Assembly: GCA_900542945.1 (NCBI GenBank)
Contig: UQPI01000023.1
Coordinates: 1 to 32,022, forward strand
DNA length: 32,022 bases
Reading direction: 5' to 3'
Origin: an uncultured Collinsella sp.
GTDB taxonomy: Bacteria; Actinomycetota; Coriobacteriia; Coriobacteriales; Coriobacteriaceae
Numbering within the stretch: the stretch's first letter is position 1; each line of letters begins with the position of its first letter. Made by a program: the position numbers and the translations under genes. Positions 28,300 through 32,022 of the stretch are shown here, in pieces. The notes under the pieces were generated by a model that made no database searches, had not been told where the DNA came from, and saw only the letters and a program-made list of their open reading frames with translations.

Positions 28300-29463
28300 C
28301 TAAAACAGGCCCGCCTCGCGAATGGCCTCGACAGCCAAAGCGATCTGATCGGGCGGCAAGACCAGCGCCATGCGCACGTGCCCCTCGCCCGAAGGACCAA
28401 AGCTCGCACCCGGCGTCACCACAACGCCGGCCTTCTCCATGAGCTCCTCGCAAAACGCCATGGAATCGGTGCGACCACCAGGAAGCTTGGCCCACACAAA
28501 CATGGAGCCATGCGCGTTGGGACGCTCCCAGCCCAAGCCCTCAAGACCGTCGCACAGGGCATCGCGGCGCTCCTGGTACTTCAGACGCTGCGCCTCGACC
28601 TCATCGCGCGGACCGTTGAGGCAGGCGATGGCAGCCTTCTGGATCGGGAAGAACATGCCAAAGTCGATCTGGCCGCGCAGCTTGGCAAAAGCCGAGACCA
28701 CATCCTCGCGACCGACCAAAAAGCCGATGCGCGCGCCGGTGACGTTAAACGACTTAGAGAGCGAAAAGAACTCAACGCCCACCTCGAGCGCGCCGGGATA
28801 CTGCAAAAAGCTTCCGCCCGGCTCGCCGTCGAACACGATATCAGAGTACGCGTTGTCATGGACGATGAGCAGGTCGTGCTCACGGGCGAAAGCGATAATC
28901 TCCTCGTAGACCTCGGGCGTGCCCACCGAGCCCACCGGGTTGGCGGGCAGCGACACGATCATGTACTTGGCACGATCGGCCACCTCGGGATCGATACCCG
29001 CCACATAGGGTAGGTAATCGTGCTCGGCAACCAGCGGATAGTACTCGAGCTTAGCATCGGCGATCTTGGCGCCCGCCTCAAAGACCGGATAACACGGATC
29101 GGGCACCAGGATGGTGTCGCCCGGATCGAGCAGGGCCAGACCCAAATGGCCCACGCCCTCCTGCGTGCCGTTGCACGACTGCACCATGGACGGCGTGATG
29201 CCCGAAACGCCAAAGCGGCGCTCGTAGTAATCGCACACGGCCTGCTTAAGCTCGGGCAGGTCGCGCAGGGCGTACTTCCACATCTCGGGGTCCTGAGCCG
29301 CCTGCGTGAGCGCCTCGACCACGTGGTCGTACGGCTTAAAGTCGGGCGTTCCCACGCTCATGTTGTAAATGGTCTTGCCCTGGGCCTTAAGCGCGAGAAG
29401 CTTGTTGTTGAGCGAGGCAAATACCTCCGCGCCAAAGCGGTCGAGACGCTGCGATGCCTGCAT
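28300..29463 (-). CDS. Class I/II PLP aminotransferase, candidate lysine-pathway enzyme
   Basis: A 387-residue fold-type I aminotransferase. The cofactor lysine is in SLSKSFNVTGAR, with VSLPANPVGSVGTP and the DNAYSDIVFDGE aspartate/tyrosine block, and a closing Arg in GHVRMAL. The overall sequence resembles LL-diaminopimelate and N-acetyl-diaminopimelate aminotransferases, so it may provide the transamination missing from the lysine operon; other acceptors are possible. ATG 29463 follows GAAAGGTGG; the frame open to 29526 would span a terminator hairpin. That hairpin (29481-29513) sits only 18 bp before the start. Confidence 0.85.
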   Translation of the reverse strand: MQASQRLDRFGAEVFASLNNKLLALKAQGKTIYNMSVGTPDFKPYDHVVEALTQAAQDPEMWKYALRDLPELKQAVCDYYERRFGVSGITPSMVQSCNGTQEGVGHLGLALLDPGDTILVPDPCYPVFEAGAKIADAKLEYYPLVAEHDYLPYVAGIDPEVADRAKYMIVSLPANPVGSVGTPEVYEEIIAFAREHDLLIVHDNAYSDIVFDGEPGGSFLQYPGALEVGVEFFSLSKSFNVTGARIGFLVGREDVVSAFAKLRGQIDFGMFFPIQKAAIACLNGPRDEVEAQRLKYQERRDALCDGLEGLGWERPNAHGSMFVWAKLPGGRTDSMAFCEELMEKAGVVVTPGASFGPSGEGHVRMALVLPPDQIALAVEAIREAGLF

Positions 29464-29480
29464 GGTGCCACCTTTCGATA

Positions 29481-29513
29481 TAAAAAACGCGGCGCTCCGA
29501 CAAGAGCGCCGCG
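29481..29513 (-). terminator. Strong terminator/attenuator before the aminotransferase
   Basis: GCGGCGCTC (29489-29497) pairs perfectly with GAGCGCCGC (29504-29512), extended by C/G, then TTTTTT on the minus strand. It follows nadE by 69 nt, but the aminotransferase start codon is only 18 bp further on, leaving no room for a promoter in between. Confidence 0.85.
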
Positions 29514-29581
29514 CGATACGGGCCATCAGATTGCAAAAGTGTAACGCTTAGAAACCCCGTATTGGTTCAATTTAGCCAACC

Positions 29582-31582
29582 TTAGTCAATTGCATTGAGC
29601 GCGTCGATCTGCGCAAGCCACAGACGCGAGCTGGCGTCACTCGGCATACGCCAATCACCGCGCGGGCTGAGCGTCACCGAGCCCACCTTGGGACCATCGG
29701 GCAGGCAGCTGCGCTTAAACTGCTGGGCAAAGAAGCGACGATAGAATGTACGCAGCCACGTGTGGACGGTCTTGGCGTCGTAGACGCCCTCGAAGCTCTT
29801 GAGCGCCATGCGGTAGATCTTGCCCGGCTCAAAGCCAAAACGCAGCAGGTAGTAGAGGAAATAGTCGTGCAGCTCGTACGGGCCCACCAAATCCTCGGTC
29901 TTCTGCGCAATCTCACCGTCGCCCGTGGGCGGCAGAAGCTCGGGGGACACCGGTGTATCGAGGATATCGAGCAAAACCTCGGCAATACGCCCACCAAAGA
30001 CATCGGCGGCATAACGCACCAAATGGCGCACAAGCGTCTTGGGCACGCTCGCGTTGACGGCATACATACTCATGTGGTCGCCGTTATAGGTAGCCCAGCC
30101 GAGCGCCAGCTCCGACAGGTCGCCCGTGCCGATGACAAAACCGCCAGCCTGGTTGGCCAGATCCATCAGAATCTGCGTACGCTCGCGAGCCTGGCTGTTC
30201 TCGTAGGTCACGTCCTGCACGGCCGGATCGTGCTCAATGTCCTTGAAGTGCTGCTCCACGGCCGCGCGGATCGAAACCTCGCGGAAGCTCACACCCAGGT
30301 CGCGGGCAAGCGACTCGGCATTCGACTTGGTACGATGCGTCGTGCCAAAGCCGGGCATGGAAACCGCCGTGATACCCGTGCGTGGCAACCCCAGTGCATC
30401 GAAGGCACGCACGGTCACAAGCAGCGCCAGCGTGGAGTCCAGGCCGCCCGAAAGACCAATCACCGCAGCCTTGGTACCCGTATGGGCAAGGCGGGTCTTG
30501 AGGCCGGCGGTCTGCAGGTCGAGGATGGTCTCGCAGCGCTCGGCCAGGTCGCCATGGTCGGCCGGCACAAAGGGTGCACGCGGGAAGACGCGGTCGATGT
30601 CGAGCGCATCGCGCAGAACAGGATCCTTCGCAAGCACGCCCTCAAACGAAAACTCAACGGTTGTAGCCTCCGGTGCATCGTCCGCGCGCGTCCACGTCGT
30701 CGAGCGGCGGCGCTCGGCAACCAGGCGGTCAAGGTCAACGTCGGCGATGGCCATATCGCAGGTAAGCAGTTTGGTCGCGGCGAGCTTGGAGCCGTTTTCA
30801 TAGACGAGGTTCTCCCCCGCAAAGACCATGTCGGTCGTGGACTCGCCCTCACTCGCGTCCGCGTAGGCATAGGCGCAGTACAGGCGCGCGCTCTGATTGG
30901 AGATAAGGCTGCGGCGGTAATCTGCCTTACCGATAATCTCGTCCGAGGCCGACGGATTGAGAATCACCGTCGCACCAGCAAGCGCCATCTCGGTCGAAGG
31001 GGGCGCCGGCACCCACAGGTCCTCGCATACCTCAACGCCCAGCACCATATCCTCGGCACCTTCATCACAGCAGCGGTAGACAAGCCCCGAACCCAGCGGA
31101 ACCGGACCCTGACCGGCAAACTCGACCCACACAGGATCGGCGGGCGCTGGAGCAAACCAGCGGCGCTCATAAAACTCACCGTAGTTGGGCAAATATTTCT
31201 TAGCCGTAAGGCCCAAAAGCTCGCCCGCGCAGCACACGGCAGCGCAGTTGTAGATGTTTTCAGCCACCGCAACGGGAAGACCGATGGTAAAGACAATCGG
31301 CAGCTCACGGGTCTCATCGAGAATGCGCACAAGTGCCGCCTCGCAGGCGTGCAGCAGCGTGCGGTTATGGAACAGATCGGCCGCGGTATAGCCGCACAAG
31401 TTAAGCTCGGGCAGCACCAGCGCGCGAACGCCGCGCTCGGCAGCCTCCCGAACAGCCCCCAGCGCAACTTCGGCATTGCCCTCGACATCGGCCACGCGAA
31501 TCCGCGGCGACGCCGCCGCAACCCGCAGAAAGCCGTCGTTCTTATTAGCCGAAACGCAGCATTGCCTTGTTGATCTGGACAC
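29582..31582 (-). CDS. nadE: Glutamine-dependent NAD+ synthetase
   Basis: A 666-residue two-domain enzyme that makes NAD from deamido-NAD, ATP and glutamine. The N-terminal nitrilase-like glutaminase has its triad in LVLPELNLCGY (Glu), KKYLPNYGEFYE (Lys) and GVEVCEDLW (Cys). The C-terminal synthetase has the PP-loop IGLSGGLDSTLAL, GTGDLSELALGW and the KSFEGVYDAK region. Start is GTG 31582, preceded by AGAAGGGG; no closer ATG exists in frame, though the first ~18 residues are not conserved in the family and the start remains uncertain. Confidence 0.95.
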   Translation of the reverse strand: MSRSTRQCCVSANKNDGFLRVAAASPRIRVADVEGNAEVALGAVREAAERGVRALVLPELNLCGYTAADLFHNRTLLHACEAALVRILDETRELPIVFTIGLPVAVAENIYNCAAVCCAGELLGLTAKKYLPNYGEFYERRWFAPAPADPVWVEFAGQGPVPLGSGLVYRCCDEGAEDMVLGVEVCEDLWVPAPPSTEMALAGATVILNPSASDEIIGKADYRRSLISNQSARLYCAYAYADASEGESTTDMVFAGENLVYENGSKLAATKLLTCDMAIADVDLDRLVAERRRSTTWTRADDAPEATTVEFSFEGVLAKDPVLRDALDIDRVFPRAPFVPADHGDLAERCETILDLQTAGLKTRLAHTGTKAAVIGLSGGLDSTLALLVTVRAFDALGLPRTGITAVSMPGFGTTHRTKSNAESLARDLGVSFREVSIRAAVEQHFKDIEHDPAVQDVTYENSQARERTQILMDLANQAGGFVIGTGDLSELALGWATYNGDHMSMYAVNASVPKTLVRHLVRYAADVFGGRIAEVLLDILDTPVSPELLPPTGDGEIAQKTEDLVGPYELHDYFLYYLLRFGFEPGKIYRMALKSFEGVYDAKTVHTWLRTFYRRFFAQQFKRSCLPDGPKVGSVTLSPRGDWRMPSDASSRLWLAQIDALNAID

Positions 31583-31708
31583 TGGAGGCCCCTTCTACCC
31601 TGAGATTCAGTCTAACGGACGTTCACATATCTCTAACTAGCCAAAGCAACCTCCCAGTTTACTGAGACGCTAACCTGTGCTAAGAGCATGTATTCCAAAA
31701 TATCTTTA
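31583..31708. other. A+T-rich intergenic stretch, no gene seen
   Basis: Between the nadE start and the peptide-gene terminator. Base composition drops to a clearly lower G+C than the preceding genes; I see no supported ORF or structure here. The nadE promoter must lie in this stretch but I could not identify it. Confidence 0.5.
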
Positions 31709-31745
31709 ATTAAAAAAGGAGAAATCGATAATCGACTTCTCCTTT
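31709..31745 (-). terminator. Terminator of the 36-residue peptide gene
   Basis: AAAGGAGAA (on the minus strand from 31745) pairs perfectly with TTCTCCTTT ending at 31715, followed by TTTAATT. It lies 25 nt after the peptide stop. Confidence 0.88.
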
Positions 31746-31769
31746 AAGCGAGGCAAGTAAATTCCGAAA

Positions 31770-31880
31770 CTAATGGCAGAATTTATCCATGTAGTCCTCA
31801 AAGTCGAACACTTCTACCACGCCGCCCTCTTCCTGAGACTCTTTCAGTTGCTCCAAGAGATCTTTGTTAATAACGTCCAT
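31770..31880 (-). CDS. 36-residue acidic peptide, unknown function
   Basis: A small gene with a complete expression unit: a TTGATA/TATACT promoter, AGGAGG 8 nt before ATG 31880, and a terminator 25 nt after TAG. The product starts MDVINKDLLEQL, carries a double glycine at residues 19-20 and ends DYMDKFCH, with a single Cys next to the C-terminal His. It is strongly acidic and lacks a membrane segment. I do not recognise a family. The GG position after a leader-like amphipathic start recalls double-glycine leaders of secreted or modified peptides, but the usual spacing of leader residues is not matched, so this is speculation. Confidence 0.75.
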   Translation of the reverse strand: MDVINKDLLEQLKESQEEGGVVEVFDFEDYMDKFCH

Positions 31881-31909
31881 GCAGAAACCTCCTCTATCTA
31901 ATCAATTGT

Positions 31910-31937
31910 AGTATATCTGCTTTCATGCAATTATCAA
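31910..31937 (-). promoter_or_regulatory. Promoter of the 36-residue peptide gene
   Basis: On the minus strand: -35 TTGATA (31937-31932), 16-bp spacer, -10 TATACT (31915-31910), about 30 nt upstream of the start codon. Confidence 0.75.
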
Positions 31938-32022
31938 CCAACTTGTTTAATTGCTCCTCGCTTGTCGATAGTCCCTCTTTTTTCCCTTGATTCTCATCTT
32001 CATTGCAACAGACTCAGGACTC

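Noticed and set aside
29762..31573. Plus-strand frame of 603 codons over nadE
   Set aside because: Antisense shadow of a clear NAD synthetase; Arg/Gln/His-rich translation without any motif.
31894..32013. 39-codon minus-strand frame upstream of the peptide gene
   Set aside because: It runs back into a TGA at 32014-32016 and has no supported start; the only Met is near its end. It could be the tail of a frameshifted or truncated gene extending beyond the edge, but the window cannot show this.

Overview
The window looks like the chromosome of a gut actinobacterium of class Coriobacteriia, most likely Collinsella. This rests on high G+C, Collinsella-like protein sequences, strong AGGAGG-type ribosome sites with ATG/GTG/TTG starts, a Trp-codon leader peptide of actinobacterial style and an LPxTG-anchored C69 dipeptidase. 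The genus is inferred from family resemblance; no search was run. No tRNA, rRNA, CRISPR array or transposase was seen.

Layout. 1-3.7 kb (minus strand): exonuclease VII large subunit, a membrane zinc peptidase and RNase D, with a structured repeat element between the last two. 3.7-7.1 kb (plus): a lipid/diacylglycerol kinase-like protein, a 30-residue membrane peptide and a cell-wall-anchored dipeptidase. 7.1-10.8 kb (plus): a complete ECF transporter (S, fused A-A, T) behind a textbook Trp attenuator, so tryptophan is its likely substrate. 10.8-12.9 kb (minus): aspartate racemase and an ATP-grasp ligase resembling D-aspartate ligase, probably for the peptidoglycan cross-bridge. 13.3-16.2 kb: a peptidoglycan-hydrolase-like secreted protein, then an AAA ATPase with four 23-bp tandem repeats at its 5' side. 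The ATPase region is flanked on its far side by a decayed copy of the hydrolase gene's 3' end and terminator. 16.2-19.1 kb (minus): a Ser/Thr kinase, an XRE-like regulator, a lipoprotein whose ribosome site lies inside a 13-bp hairpin, and a small membrane protein.

19.1-24.5 kb is the lysine locus. A divergent M20 amidohydrolase (likely N-acetyl-diaminopimelate deacetylase) faces a lysine riboswitch followed by a lysA-dapA gene fused in one reading frame, then dapB and dapH. Together these give most of the acetylase variant of lysine synthesis; a class I/II aminotransferase at 28.3-29.5 kb could supply the transamination step. 24.7-31.6 kb (minus) holds a nucleoid-associated protein, a DUF2974 alpha/beta hydrolase, L-lactate dehydrogenase, the aminotransferase (behind a terminator hairpin only 18 bp from its start codon) and glutamine-dependent NAD synthetase. 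The last 430 bp are distinctly A+T-rich and encode a 36-residue peptide with its own promoter, ribosome site and terminator.

The main non-coding theme is a family of three structured elements (about 2361-2505, 8012-8115, 24518-24663). Each begins 1-7 nt after a stop codon, all in the same orientation to the upstream gene. Their stems are kept by compensating base changes while sequence differs. A second, 33-bp repeat family flanks the DUF2974 gene.
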